The notes: generated by a model from the letters alone, not told the origin. A stretch of 64,000 bases of DNA from an uncultured Lachnospiraceae bacterium (GCA_910577175.1 CAJTLU010000007.1:62001-126000); one strand, 5' to 3'; counted from the first letter of the stretch, positions 43,713-53,371 are shown. Made by a program: numbers and translations.

Positions 43713-44399
43713 TTATAATTTTATATCATTTAAGACCGTTCTGGAAACCGGTTCAATAAATATATTTTCTCCTGACCGGAATGCAATTTTCGGCTCCTTC
43801 GGCTTCTCTTTTTCACGCTTCCAGAGCATTTTTCCCGCCTTATCCGGCGCCCGTGCAATGGTATCTGCAATCCGTATCTGTACAGGGTCTAACTCAAGTG
43901 CCATGACAAACGCATTCTGGTTTCCCCCGGCGCCGGCATAGACATTGCCAAGCAGTGAGCCAAGCACAATAATATTGCTTTTTGACGTAATCGTCGCCCC
44001 CTGGTTTACGTCGCCGATAATAATAATGCTTGTTTCTGTTTCAAGTACCTGCCCGGAACGCAGGTTTCCTTTGTAAAACTGACCGGTTGTCCCTTCCAGG
44101 GCCTGCAGCTTTTCCTCCAAAGAACGCCGGTGCATTTCTTCGGTCTCCGTGTTGTGTTCGATGACGCAAACGATATGAACCTCGGAATTTTCAGCAATAA
44201 TGTCTAAAAGCTTCCGCTGCTGCCCGTCATCTAACGGCTTTCCGTCAAAGGAAATTGCCATTCTGGCATCTCCGAAAAACTTAGATGACTCCCGGAACTT
44301 TTCCCCCAGCTCTGTACAGATTGTCGTAAAGTCTGCCTGTTCATCGATAAAAACAGAAAAGCCGTAAGTAGTTCCTTTAATTACTACTGCATTACCCAT
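43713..44399 (-). CDS. minC: septum formation inhibitor MinC
   Basis: A 228-residue FtsZ polymerisation inhibitor. The N-terminal FtsZ-binding domain (about 1-100) is less conserved; the C-terminal MinD-binding beta-helix (about 112-205) has LRSGQVLETETSIIIIGDVN and VLGSLLGNVYAGAGGN. First of the minCDE genes, starting 15 bp after the PBP2 gene. Confidence 0.93.
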   Translation of the reverse strand: MGNAVVIKGTTYGFSVFIDEQADFTTICTELGEKFRESSKFFGDARMAISFDGKPLDDGQQRKLLDIIAENSEVHIVCVIEHNTETEEMHRRSLEEKLQALEGTTGQFYKGNLRSGQVLETETSIIIIGDVNQGATITSKSNIIVLGSLLGNVYAGAGGNQNAFVMALELDPVQIRIADTIARAPDKAGKMLWKREKEKPKEPKIAFRSGENIFIEPVSRTVLNDIKL

Positions 44400-44414
44400 A
44401 CTTCTCTCCTCCGA

Positions 44415-47243
44415 TTAGTGCTCTGCAATCTTATCATACAATATATCATAGGTGTCCGGATGATAATAATAATCATAAACGACATACCCGATGTCTACCG
44501 CATAGCCGGAGGAATATCCGTTTGGAATTACCACCGCGACTGCAATTTCCGGATTCTGGTACGGGGCATAGGAAATAAACAATACATGGCTTGGCTTGGT
44601 ATCAGACACCTGTGCCGTACCGGACTTTCCTGCGGCATCGAAGCCAAGCTTATTATACTGGCGCCCTGTGGAATCGCTGCTGTTTAATACCAGGTGCATT
44701 CCCTTTTGTACCTGCTCCCATTCTGCTTCGGTAAACTCCGTAATCTGGTTCAACACCGTTGCAGAATGATCTTCTACGAGCTCGTCGCTCCGGTTTGTAA
44801 TCAGGTCAATTAACGTCAGGTTGTAGCAGGTGCCGCGATTGGCAAGCGTCGTGACATACCGCGCAATCTGTGACGGAGTAAAGCTGTGTCCATAGCCGAT
44901 TGCTCCGCGGACGACGTCGGTCTTGGTAATCTGCGGCTCTAACTCTGATACTTCGATGCCGGATTTTGCGCCGAACCCGAATTTCTCAGCGTACTTTGTC
45001 AGCCTTGCAATTCCGAGGGAGTCGCTGTACTGTCCGTTAAAATCCTCTGCCAGACGGTAGCCCACTTCATAATAGAAATAGTTACAGGAGTGATACAGTG
45101 CCCGTGGTACGTCAACCCATCCGTGGTTTCTCGGATAATACCAACATTTCGGAGAAGGAACAACCTTAGTAAATTCCCCCTGGTCCTCAATCTTCTCATA
45201 AATGCCAAGCACATTTTCTCCATATCCAGCAAAACTAGTAATCATCTTAAAGGTAGAACCGGTCGTTGTCTTTGAATTTGTGACGCGGCTCGAAAGCGGA
45301 TTTGATTTATCCTGTAAAAGCTTTGAATAATATTCCCAGTCAATTTTGTTTGCAAGCTTGTTGTTATCATAGCTCGGATATGTCACCATAGCAAGCACAT
45401 CGCCGTTATTTACATCCGTAATTACCAGAGAAGCGCTGCATGGGTCTAAGGCAAGCTGTGCCGGAGTGATTTCGACCTTTTGAATCTTCTCCCGGATAAA
45501 CGTATAGGCAGACACCGTACCGTTGCTTAATGCACGGTAATCCGCTTCATTGTAGCTTAAAACAGACTGGTCAAACAGTAAAAGGCAGATTTCTTTTCCG
45601 GAAAGCTCCTTCTGGAAAATCATATTGCGCAGAAGCTTTTTGGCAAATACCGCATCCTCATCTAATAATGCTGCAATCTTCTGAAGCAGAATCCCGTAAA
45701 TTTCATCCGTTACATAGTAATCTGTAATTCCTAACTGCTCCAGGTCCATCCAGTTCTGGTTGATGGCGTAGGTAAAAAACTCGCTTAAGCTGACCTCACC
45801 GTTTTTGTATCCCAGATACACTGCATCCGTTCTGTCAATATTGGCAGCCGGAAGAATTCCTGCTGCGGCCGAGGTCACCTTGGAATAAACATAATCCAGA
45901 TACTCCGCCATTTCTTCTGAAACGTCGTCGTTGGTTGTCTTGCTGCCGTAAGCAAGGCAGACTGCAAGACGGTCCGACACGGTCCGGAACTTTGTCTGGA
46001 ACTTCTGGTGGACAGTAAGCTCGTTTGGCGCTGCGTTCTCCGGCGCGACTTTATCAAAAATCCGGCGGACATCCAGTACGTTGTTAGAAAACAGCGCATC
46101 ATATATCTCATAAACCGGTATCAGGATATTGTCCGCAGACTCGCCCTTTGTTCCATAATCCAGCTCGTCCGTCATCTGTTCCAGAAGAATCTTTGCAAGC
46201 TCCTTTTCCAGCAGATGATAATACGCCTTCTGCATCTCCGCATCAATCGTCAGATAAAGGTTATTTCCCGTCTGCGGCTCTGACAGCACTTCCGTGTTGA
46301 CAATACGGTAATTTTCATCCAGCGTCAGCTTTTCAATTCCCTTTTCTCCGTTCAGAACGTCCTCATAGGACTTTTCCAGTCCGGTCTTTCCGATGAAATC
46401 CGTTGCGGTAAAGACCTCTTCCTCCGCGTTGTAGGCTTCCAGCTCATCCTCGTTGATTTTTCCGGTATAGCCGATGATATGCGCAAAATATTCGCTGTAA
46501 TTATACACACGCTTTGTCTGCATAATAATGGAAATTCCCGGAAGCTCCGCACTGTTTTCACGCAGCGCTGCAATCAGCGTATCGGAAATTCCGGTAGCCA
46601 TAGTAATCTGGGAATACTTCGGCCAGAGCGTAAAAATGGCATAGCGGACAGACATAATCTGCAGGGCATCCTCTAATGCATACTCATCAGAGATACCGTA
46701 CATTGCGCCGAACTTCTTATTACCATACCGGAGCAGGGCAAACAGCTCTTCTGCGCTCATTTCCCGCTCTTCCTCGGTCAGATTGTCAATCGACTGCTTT
46801 CCGAGCGCATTTTTAATGAAACGGAGCCGTGCGGTTCCTTCTACTGTATATTCCAAAATGCCGGATTCTCCCTGCGCAATATAAAACTCCGGCTCTAACG
46901 CCACGTCCTCCCGCTTCAGAATCTGAATCAGCTTATAGAGCATAGCATTTTTTTTACTGTTTGTATTCAGTAAGGGGCTGTCTTCCAGAATAACGGAATA
47001 GGAAAGCTCGTTATAGGCAAGCACCCTGCCCTTTCTGTCATAAATCAGACCTCTGGTACTGTTTGTCTTTCGCTCCCGGACTAACTTATACTCCTGCTCC
47101 CGGACAGTCTGTTCCGCCTCAAGAATCTGAATCCGGTACATCTGAAAAATCAGAATAGCGGCTAACGTCATATAAAACAGGGCAATCGGCAACATACGGG
47201 AGGACAGCCACTCTTTCAGTTTACCGAAAATAAAATAGAACAA
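44415..47243 (-). CDS. mrdA: class B penicillin-binding protein 2, unusually long
   Basis: A 942-residue transpeptidase, about 250 residues longer than usual PBP2. N-terminal membrane segment (about 18-36), dimerisation/pedestal region with STRGLIYDRKGRVLAYN, a helical insertion (about 340-600), then the transpeptidase: SxxK GSTFKMITSFAG (about 656), SxN SCNYFYYEVG (about 722) and KSG AAGKSGTAQVSD (about 872). It cross-links peptidoglycan in the elongasome with RodA. The insertion lacks recognisable domains. Located between mreD and minC. Confidence 0.93.
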   Translation of the reverse strand: MFYFIFGKLKEWLSSRMLPIALFYMTLAAILIFQMYRIQILEAEQTVREQEYKLVRERKTNSTRGLIYDRKGRVLAYNELSYSVILEDSPLLNTNSKKNAMLYKLIQILKREDVALEPEFYIAQGESGILEYTVEGTARLRFIKNALGKQSIDNLTEEEREMSAEELFALLRYGNKKFGAMYGISDEYALEDALQIMSVRYAIFTLWPKYSQITMATGISDTLIAALRENSAELPGISIIMQTKRVYNYSEYFAHIIGYTGKINEDELEAYNAEEEVFTATDFIGKTGLEKSYEDVLNGEKGIEKLTLDENYRIVNTEVLSEPQTGNNLYLTIDAEMQKAYYHLLEKELAKILLEQMTDELDYGTKGESADNILIPVYEIYDALFSNNVLDVRRIFDKVAPENAAPNELTVHQKFQTKFRTVSDRLAVCLAYGSKTTNDDVSEEMAEYLDYVYSKVTSAAAGILPAANIDRTDAVYLGYKNGEVSLSEFFTYAINQNWMDLEQLGITDYYVTDEIYGILLQKIAALLDEDAVFAKKLLRNMIFQKELSGKEICLLLFDQSVLSYNEADYRALSNGTVSAYTFIREKIQKVEITPAQLALDPCSASLVITDVNNGDVLAMVTYPSYDNNKLANKIDWEYYSKLLQDKSNPLSSRVTNSKTTTGSTFKMITSFAGYGENVLGIYEKIEDQGEFTKVVPSPKCWYYPRNHGWVDVPRALYHSCNYFYYEVGYRLAEDFNGQYSDSLGIARLTKYAEKFGFGAKSGIEVSELEPQITKTDVVRGAIGYGHSFTPSQIARYVTTLANRGTCYNLTLIDLITNRSDELVEDHSATVLNQITEFTEAEWEQVQKGMHLVLNSSDSTGRQYNKLGFDAAGKSGTAQVSDTKPSHVLFISYAPYQNPEIAVAVVIPNGYSSGYAVDIGYVVYDYYYHPDTYDILYDKIAEH

Positions 47244-47245
47244 AA

Positions 47246-47752
47246 CTAATCCTCCTTTTGCTCAAATCTCAAAATCAGCCTGTGCAGTCCATGGAACAGC
47301 GGATATAACAGCGCTGCCGCAAGAACGGTATATACCATACGCGGAAGAATCAGATGGATAAAATAATATCCGAACTCTGTCCTGCTGCGCAAAAGAAAAC
47401 GCGCCACATAATAGGCAAAGGAATATAAAAACTCTCCTGCCACCATCATGCACATCGGAACCATATAGTCCCGCTCGTCATAAATCTTCTTAGAAAAACC
47501 GGCAGCATAGCCGATGCACAGATAAAACAGGGCACACAGTCCGACTACATCTCCGAAACAGGCATCTGTCAGAAGCCCTGCCGCAAAGCCGGTAAGCATC
47601 CCTGCTACACGCCCCCTGGTGTACGCCTCCGCAATCACCAGAACCAGCAATAAATCCGGAACCACGCCTGCCAAGGAAAAAGCCGGCATTACTGCGCTTT
47701 GCAGAAGAAAACAAAGCAAAAGCTGTAACAAAACAATTACGATACGAATCAC
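47246..47752 (-). CDS. mreD: rod shape-determining protein MreD
   Basis: A 168-residue membrane protein with about five hydrophobic segments, containing the family motif GVVPDLLLVLVIAEAYTRGR and GFAAGLLTDACFGDVVGL. MreD completes the MreC-MreD module that links MreB to PBP2 and RodA. Starts 24 bp after mreC and ends 2 bp before the PBP2 gene. Confidence 0.92.
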   Translation of the reverse strand: MIRIVIVLLQLLLCFLLQSAVMPAFSLAGVVPDLLLVLVIAEAYTRGRVAGMLTGFAAGLLTDACFGDVVGLCALFYLCIGYAAGFSKKIYDERDYMVPMCMMVAGEFLYSFAYYVARFLLRSRTEFGYYFIHLILPRMVYTVLAAALLYPLFHGLHRLILRFEQKED

Positions 47753-47776
47753 AACCTACGTTCCTTTCCGGCAAAT

Positions 47777-48649
47777 CTATTCAAAATCATAGGCTTCTTT
47801 TAACTCCGTAATAATCAGTACTTCATCCAGACGCTCAAAGTCTACCGCCGGCATCAGATACGCCGTTTTCGTCATATTACTGGAATCCACTTTGATTTCA
47901 CGGATATAGCCGACTAAAATTCCCTGCAGATACTTATCGCTGATATGGGAGGTAACGATTTCGGAGTTTTCCTTAAAATTTGCATCCATCGAAATCATCC
48001 CGATCCGGATGACCCCTTTGTCCCTCATCAGCTTCAAATCCCCCGATACAATACAGGTATCCTGGGTTTCTATGGACATTCCGCTCACATTGCTGTCATC
48101 GTCGATAATGGAACGGACTCTTGCCCAGTTCTTCCCTGTCTCGGAAACAATCCCGACAAGACCGCTTCCCGCCAGTACATTCATACCAGCGGTAATGCCG
48201 TCCTCACTTCCCTTATCAACAATGAAATTATAAAACCAGTTATTTGTGTCACTGGCAATGATTCTTGCGGCTACCTTATGATAATCGATATACTTTGCAT
48301 CCAGCTCATACAGGCGCCTGAGCCCGTCCAGCTCATACTTTTCCTGGGTAAGCTGCTGGTTGGCTGCCATTAGTTCCTCGATTTTTTCTTTGAGAAGTTC
48401 ATTCTCCTTCCGTAGTGTCCGGACATCCCGGAACGCCTGCAGACGTTCGGAAATATTCCGTCCGATGCTGTTGATGCCGCGTTGCATCGGGGAAATGACA
48501 TTACCTGCCGCAGTTTTTACTCCGGAAAAGCGTTCCGGAAAGCGGTAGGAAACAAACATAAGCACAATGCAGAGGACAATACAGAGAATCCATAAATACT
48601 TCGGATTGAACTCAATCGCAATCCGCTTTTTTCGCCTGCGGCGTTTCAT
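47777..48649 (-). CDS. mreC: rod shape-determining protein MreC
   Basis: A 290-residue bitopic protein. Basic N-terminus, membrane segment (about 14-31), coiled coil (about 70-115; LRKENELLKEKIEELM) and beta-barrel domains (about 125-285; DKGSEDGITAGMNVLAGSGL, GIVSETGKNWARV). MreC dimers activate PBP2/RodA. Six bp after mreB. Confidence 0.95.
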   Translation of the reverse strand: MKRRRRKKRIAIEFNPKYLWILCIVLCIVLMFVSYRFPERFSGVKTAAGNVISPMQRGINSIGRNISERLQAFRDVRTLRKENELLKEKIEELMAANQQLTQEKYELDGLRRLYELDAKYIDYHKVAARIIASDTNNWFYNFIVDKGSEDGITAGMNVLAGSGLVGIVSETGKNWARVRSIIDDDSNVSGMSIETQDTCIVSGDLKLMRDKGVIRIGMISMDANFKENSEIVTSHISDKYLQGILVGYIREIKVDSSNMTKTAYLMPAVDFERLDEVLIITELKEAYDFE

Positions 48650-48655
48650 GCAGCA

Positions 48656-49687
48656 TCAACCTCCGTTTGTCATCTTGTCCAAGGTCAGCCTTAAATCACT
48701 GTACCTGCTGTTCTCAAGAATCTTTCCGAGACCGACGACTACCGTATTGGCGGAATTTTCGCAGATATGGATGTCAAGCTCGGTTTCCCTTGCAAACAGC
48801 TTGTCCAGATCCTTGATTTTCGCAGAACCACCGGTCAGATAGATGCCGGTATCCAGAATATCCGAAGCAATCTCCGGCGGCGTTTTTTCCAGAATCATCT
48901 TCACTGCATCGACAATAGAATGCAGATGTTCCTCGATTGACTCATAGACAAAGGCGGAATCCACTTCTGCCTCTGTCGGAAGGCCGGTCATCACATCGCG
49001 GCCATAAACGCGGAGCGTCTTTACCTCCTTCGGCGGCAGTGCACAGGAAAGCTCCTTCTTAATCAGCTCTGCCGTTTTGTTGCCAATAATTAAATTATAT
49101 CTCTTTTTTACGCTGTTGATAATGCTTTCGTCGAGACGGTTCCCTCCGATGCTGACCATTTTGCTGTTGACGATGCCTCCTAATGCCATCACCGCAATTT
49201 CCGTCGTTTCCGCACCGATATCCACGACCATAATCCCGTTCGCCGTCATAACCTCAAGCCCTGCGCCGATTGCGTTTGCCACCGGCTTATGCACGGCGCG
49301 CACCTTGTCCTTTTTCGGCTTTGCAGAGGAACTCCAGAGCAAATCGTAAAACGCACGGCACTCTACCTCGCTGATATCGCTCGGAACCGCAACAATAAAC
49401 TCTGCGCCGTAAAACTTGCCGTGCTTGTCCGCAAGAGACGCAAACGCAGAGTTCAAAAGTGCCAGCATATTTCCAAAATCTGCGACAACACCATATTTTA
49501 CCGGAAACGTTACCTGAAAGTTGTCCGGAGTCCTCCCGTACATTTCAAATGCCTCGTTGCCGATTGCATTTACGACACCCTCGCAGATTGCTACAACATT
49601 CTTTTCATCAAAAATAACGCCTTCATTTTTCTTGTAAATCTTGAGTACACTTGTACCGAAATCTATTGCAAAAACCTTTGACGACAA
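48656..49687 (-). CDS. mreB: rod shape-determining actin homologue MreB
   Basis: A 343-residue actin-fold protein forming membrane-associated filaments that guide lateral wall synthesis. Nucleotide-binding motifs: AIDFGTSVLKIYKKN (phosphate 1), MVVDIGAETTEIAVMALGGI (phosphate 2) and GIYLTGGSAKIKDLDK (adenosine). Start is a TTG (49687) preceded by AGGGAG at 9 bp. First gene of the long elongasome/Min/division series. Confidence 0.94.
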   Translation of the reverse strand: MSSKVFAIDFGTSVLKIYKKNEGVIFDEKNVVAICEGVVNAIGNEAFEMYGRTPDNFQVTFPVKYGVVADFGNMLALLNSAFASLADKHGKFYGAEFIVAVPSDISEVECRAFYDLLWSSSAKPKKDKVRAVHKPVANAIGAGLEVMTANGIMVVDIGAETTEIAVMALGGIVNSKMVSIGGNRLDESIINSVKKRYNLIIGNKTAELIKKELSCALPPKEVKTLRVYGRDVMTGLPTEAEVDSAFVYESIEEHLHSIVDAVKMILEKTPPEIASDILDTGIYLTGGSAKIKDLDKLFARETELDIHICENSANTVVVGLGKILENSRYSDLRLTLDKMTNGG

Positions 49688-49729
49688 TTCCGTAGTCTCC
49701 CTTCACGTAGTTATTCTATATTCTATCAT

Positions 49730-49758
49730 AGTGTACCACTTTTTCCTAGTTATTTCAA
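49730..49758 (-). promoter_or_regulatory. probable promoter of the mre-min series
   Basis: On the - strand TTGAAA (49758-49753) and TACACT (49735-49730) with 17-bp spacing, about 42 bp upstream of the mreB TTG. The -10 is imperfect. Confidence 0.55.
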
Positions 49759-49784
49759 TCATATATTTGTCCTATATTTTGACA

Positions 49785-50483
49785 TTACTCCAGAAATCCC
49801 CTTTCTCTCATGCTGAGATAGCAGTGATTTCCGATGACGATATGGTCGCGGAGCAGGATTCCGACAACCTCGCACGCGGCGGCAAGCCGTCTTGTCACCT
49901 GGATGTCCGCTTCGCTTGGCGTCGGAATGCCGCTGGGATGATTGTGCAGCACCACAAGAAATACCGCCTCATACCGCAGTGCGGTTGTCAGGACTTCTCT
50001 CGGCTCTAATACCGCACTGTTTACCGTTCCCCGCGAAATAACCGCATCTGCAATTTTGCGTCCCTTTGTATCCAGCATTAACAGGAGGATTTCTTCCGTC
50101 CTGCAGTGCCGGAGCCGTTCCATATATGCGTCTGTAATCATCTGTGGCGTCGTAAAAGCCTTACCCGTTTCAAATGCAGCCGCATGCATCCGTTTGGCAA
50201 GCTCCGAAACGCAGCAGAGCTGGACAGCTTTTACCCTGCCGATTCCTTTGATTTTCCGAAGTTCTTTCTGGGAATAATAATTGAGAGCCGCGAGCCCCTT
50301 CTTCTGCCCCGGACGGTTCAGGATACGGATGGCCAGGTCGACGGCACGTTCCTTCTTCGTGCCGGAACGGATAATGACCGCCAGAAGTTCCGCGTCAGAC
50401 AAAGCCTCCGGTCCGAAGCGCTCACATTTTTCATATGGGCGTTCGGAAACCGGGAGCTCTTTTTGAGTAAAATAAGGTTCCAT
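49785..50483 (-). CDS. radC: RadC-family JAB-domain protein
   Basis: A 232-residue RadC protein: an N-terminal helix-hairpin-helix (about 70-90; LRKIKGIGRVKAVQLC) and a JAMM/MPN+ domain with VVLHNHPSGIPTPSEADIQV (HxH...D zinc ligands). Once called a DNA repair protein, its biochemical role is unresolved. In Firmicutes it typically precedes mreB, as here (97-bp gap). Confidence 0.95.
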   Translation of the reverse strand: MEPYFTQKELPVSERPYEKCERFGPEALSDAELLAVIIRSGTKKERAVDLAIRILNRPGQKKGLAALNYYSQKELRKIKGIGRVKAVQLCCVSELAKRMHAAAFETGKAFTTPQMITDAYMERLRHCRTEEILLLMLDTKGRKIADAVISRGTVNSAVLEPREVLTTALRYEAVFLVVLHNHPSGIPTPSEADIQVTRRLAAACEVVGILLRDHIVIGNHCYLSMRERGFLE

Positions 50484-50512
50484 ATTCCTCCTTCCTGCGG
50501 AAGGCGCCGGAA

Positions 50513-50782
50513 TTAAAGTCTTCTGTAGACAAAAAAGGCAATGACAACGCCGAGAATGCTGGCAATCGAAATTTTAATCGAAAGCCCGAGAGTAAACGTA
50601 ATGACGCCAAGGTTCAGGAAAAATGCGCCGTTTTCACCGTTTCCGATGCCGAACGTCATTCCGTAATCCAGCCAGGACAGCCACGATACATCCTTTGTCA
50701 AATGCCCTAAAAAGCTGCCGATTACAACACCGCACAGCATAAGCAACAGCAAAACCCATGCTTTTCCGGTTCTACCAGCCAT
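50513..50782 (-). CDS. DUF4321 small membrane protein
   Basis: An 89-residue protein with a membrane segment near each end (WVLLLLMLCGVVIGSFLG and SIASILGVVIAFFVYRRL) and a central hydrophobic region (NLGVITFTLGLSIKI). This matches the DUF4321 family found next to radC/mreB in Clostridia. Function unknown; association with the envelope is inferred from context. Confidence 0.85.
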   Translation of the reverse strand: MAGRTGKAWVLLLLMLCGVVIGSFLGHLTKDVSWLSWLDYGMTFGIGNGENGAFFLNLGVITFTLGLSIKISIASILGVVIAFFVYRRL

Positions 50783-50832
50783 AAAAATCCCCCTCTTTTC
50801 TTCTCCGCTTTCTAGTTTGATACAAAATCATT

Positions 50833-52119
50833 CTAACACAAAACAAGTCCCTGTTCAAATAGTTTTTGTACGGAATTGATAATACCGAACTTTGCATGAT
50901 ACCAGGTGAGTCCGCCCTGAAAATAGACCGCATATGGCTCTGTCACCGGTCCGTCCGCAGAAAGTTCGATGGAGGAGCCCTGGATAAAGGCTCCCGCTGC
51001 CATCACGACCTCGTCATGGTAGCCAGGCATCGCCCAAGGCTCCGGCACTACATAGCTGTCTACCGGAGCAGCCTCCTGAATCCCGTGGCAGAATGCGAGC
51101 ATTGCCTCCCTGCTTTTTAAGGTGACTGCCTGGATGATATCATAACGCGGCTCCTTCCCGTTCGGAAGCACCGGAAAGCCAAGCCGTTCATATACGTTTG
51201 CCGCAAAAATGGCTCCCTTCAGGGCGCCTGCCACAACCGTCGGCGCAAGGAAAAGTCCCTGAAAAAATGCGCGGTTCAGCCCGAGACTTGCGCCGACCTC
51301 CTTGCCTAACCCCGGCGCCGTCAGACGACAGGCACAGTTCTCGACATATTCCTCTTTTCCTACAATATAGCCGCCGATTGGCGCGAGCCCGCCGCCCGGG
51401 TTCTTAATCAGGGAACCGACGCACAGGTCTGCGCCGACGTCTGTCGGCTCGATCACCTCTACAAACTCACCATAGCAGTTATCTACCATACAGATGATAT
51501 CCGGCTTGATATTTTTAATGAAGGAAATCAGCACGCCAATCGCCCCTACGGAAAGCGTCGGCCTTGTCTGATAGCCCTTGGAGCGCTGGATTGTGACTAA
51601 TTTCGTTCTTTCGTTGATTGCCGCCTTTACCCCGTCAAAATCAATCATCCCGTTTTTCTTTAAATCCACCTGGGCATAGGTGACGCCATACTCTGCCAGA
51701 GAACCCTTGCACTCCCGGATGCCGATAACGCCCTCTAACGTATCGTACGGCTTTCCGACCGGGGAAAGAATCTCGTCTCCCGGGCGGACATTCGCCGAAA
51801 GCGCCACGGAAAGCGCATGCGTGCCGGAAACCAGATTCGGGCGCACCAGCGCGCTTTCCGTATGAAACACCGACGCATACACTGCCTCCAGCGTATCCCT
51901 GCCGATGTCATCATACCCGTATCCGGTCGAGTCGTTAAAATGGGCATCCGACACCTTATTTTTCCGCATCGCCGCAAGTACCTTCATCTGATTATACTCC
52001 GCCACCTCGTCCAGCTCCGCAAACCGCTCCTTTAAGCCTTCCTCAATTCCGGTGCAGAAAGAAAGCACCTTTTCGTCAATCTTACAGTCCTTATACATCA
52101 GCTTTAAATAATCGTTCAT
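50833..52119 (-). CDS. methionine gamma-lyase-like PLP enzyme (aluminium resistance family)
   Basis: A 428-residue fold-type I PLP enzyme. The Schiff-base lysine is in GSLIKNPGGGLAPIGGYI, the PLP phosphate region in RPNLVSGTHALSVALSANVR, and the substrate/PLP Asp in ICMVDNCYGEFVE. Members were named 'aluminium resistance protein' and belong to the Cys/Met metabolism family; the physiological reaction is unproven. In many Firmicutes it follows miaA/hfq; here miaA is about 1.9 kb upstream in transcription order with three other genes between. Confidence 0.92.
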   Translation of the reverse strand: MNDYLKLMYKDCKIDEKVLSFCTGIEEGLKERFAELDEVAEYNQMKVLAAMRKNKVSDAHFNDSTGYGYDDIGRDTLEAVYASVFHTESALVRPNLVSGTHALSVALSANVRPGDEILSPVGKPYDTLEGVIGIRECKGSLAEYGVTYAQVDLKKNGMIDFDGVKAAINERTKLVTIQRSKGYQTRPTLSVGAIGVLISFIKNIKPDIICMVDNCYGEFVEVIEPTDVGADLCVGSLIKNPGGGLAPIGGYIVGKEEYVENCACRLTAPGLGKEVGASLGLNRAFFQGLFLAPTVVAGALKGAIFAANVYERLGFPVLPNGKEPRYDIIQAVTLKSREAMLAFCHGIQEAAPVDSYVVPEPWAMPGYHDEVVMAAGAFIQGSSIELSADGPVTEPYAVYFQGGLTWYHAKFGIINSVQKLFEQGLVLC

Positions 52120-52174
52120 TTTAATTTTCTCCTATTATTCTCCATATATTTTTTATGTAAACCATATCAACCTG

Positions 52175-52654
52175 TCAGGTAATCTGATGCGCCTTACAGG
52201 CCATTTCCTTTACGTCAATCCGGAAGACTGCCACTGCATTTTTTCCCGTTGCCTCAAAGTCCCAGTCCGCCTTTCCGGTTGCCTGTTTCATAATCGCAGA
52301 AAGCCCCAGTACCCTTTCCTCCTCGTCCTCCACCAGCGAAAGTGTTCCGGTTCCGACAATGCTCCGGTAGAGCGCCGAATATCTGCAGGCGGAGCCTCCC
52401 GCAATCAGGCTGTAGTCTGCATCCAGTTCGAATCCGACCCCAGGGGAAGCCTTGGAAAGCTCATATTTTCTTCCTGCCTTTGCGCCGTGAAAATACAGCG
52501 AGTAGCTTCCCTCCCGGCAGACATAACCGTAATTGACCGGCACAAGATAGGGCGCTTTCTTCCCGTCGCAGAACGCCACCCTTAAAATCTGCGCCCGTGC
52601 AAGCAGGTGTTCGATTTGTTCCGGGTCTGTGATTTCCCTGTCCTTCCGTCGCAT
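52175..52654 (-). CDS. pyridoxamine 5'-phosphate oxidase-fold flavin-binding protein (NimA-like)
   Basis: A 159-residue split-barrel protein. Features: REITDPEQIEHLLARAQILR, PYLVPVNYGYV, LYFHGAKAGRKYELSKAS and YRSIVGTGTLSLVEDEEE, typical of the FMN-binding family that includes nitroimidazole resistance NimA. Substrate unknown. ATG 52654 follows AAGGAGG. Confidence 0.88.
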   Translation of the reverse strand: MRRKDREITDPEQIEHLLARAQILRVAFCDGKKAPYLVPVNYGYVCREGSYSLYFHGAKAGRKYELSKASPGVGFELDADYSLIAGGSACRYSALYRSIVGTGTLSLVEDEEERVLGLSAIMKQATGKADWDFEATGKNAVAVFRIDVKEMACKAHQIT

Positions 52655-52716
52655 ATGCGTACCTCCTTGAAACTAAAAATCCGGTTGCCGGAATGGCTTT
52701 ACAAAATTTCTCCGGC

Positions 52717-53355
52717 CTAAAGATACGGAACAAACTTCAAATACGGGGCAATCGCCTCTTTCTCTGTGTCCATTTCTTTTAAATACAGTTCAGCAATAGA
52801 ACTGTCCCGTCGGCTTAAAAGAAAATAAGTTCTTGCAATATCATAAAGCGCAGGACCACGGCAGACATTCATAAAATCGATAACAACAGGCGAAGCATCC
52901 GGTGTTACCAGTATATTTTCCGGATGGAAGTCTCCATGAAGCAGACAATCCCCGTCCGGCAAGACATCAATCCCGGACAAAAGACTTTCGTCCGCTGCTT
53001 CCTTTACCACAGTTCTTAAAAATACTTTGTAAGACAATACATTTCCGGAATGAAGGCTGAGCCACTTCCGATGAAGACATGCAAAATCCCGTAAAATTAT
53101 GTTCTTGTCTTCCCTGCCCTCATTTAAACTCTCTGCCAGTGTTCTTCCCTCTGCTTTTTCATAAACAATGCCGTCCCGTTGTTTCGAAACAACCATTTCG
53201 TAAGGCTTCGGCACCGAAAGACCGAGCCGGAATACTTCTGTCGCATTCTGGAATTCCAGCATTGCATACTCTTTCGGATATCCCGAAAGGAACAGCTTCA
53301 ATACTTTTCCGTCCCCATAATCAAATACCTCTGCCGTATTTCCTTTTCCTAACAT
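52717..53355 (-). CDS. aminoglycoside phosphotransferase (APH)-family kinase
   Basis: A 212-residue protein-kinase-fold small-molecule kinase. It opens MLGKGNTAEVFDYGDGKVLK (nucleotide-binding loop and Lys), has the catalytic HGDFHPENIL and the metal-binding VIDFMN. It is shorter than classical APH enzymes, so drug resistance is not implied. ATG 53355 with AAGGGA nine bases upstream is preferred over the open frame to 53424, which overlaps the acetyltransferase gene. Confidence 0.85.
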   Translation of the reverse strand: MLGKGNTAEVFDYGDGKVLKLFLSGYPKEYAMLEFQNATEVFRLGLSVPKPYEMVVSKQRDGIVYEKAEGRTLAESLNEGREDKNIILRDFACLHRKWLSLHSGNVLSYKVFLRTVVKEAADESLLSGIDVLPDGDCLLHGDFHPENILVTPDASPVVIDFMNVCRGPALYDIARTYFLLSRRDSSIAELYLKEMDTEKEAIAPYLKFVPYL

Positions 53356-53371
53356 TGCAGTTCCCTTCTCT

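Noticed and set aside
52717..53355. APH-like kinase as an antibiotic resistance gene.
   Set aside because: The HGDFHPENIL and VIDF motifs define the kinase fold only; length is short and the context is ordinary, so resistance cannot be claimed.
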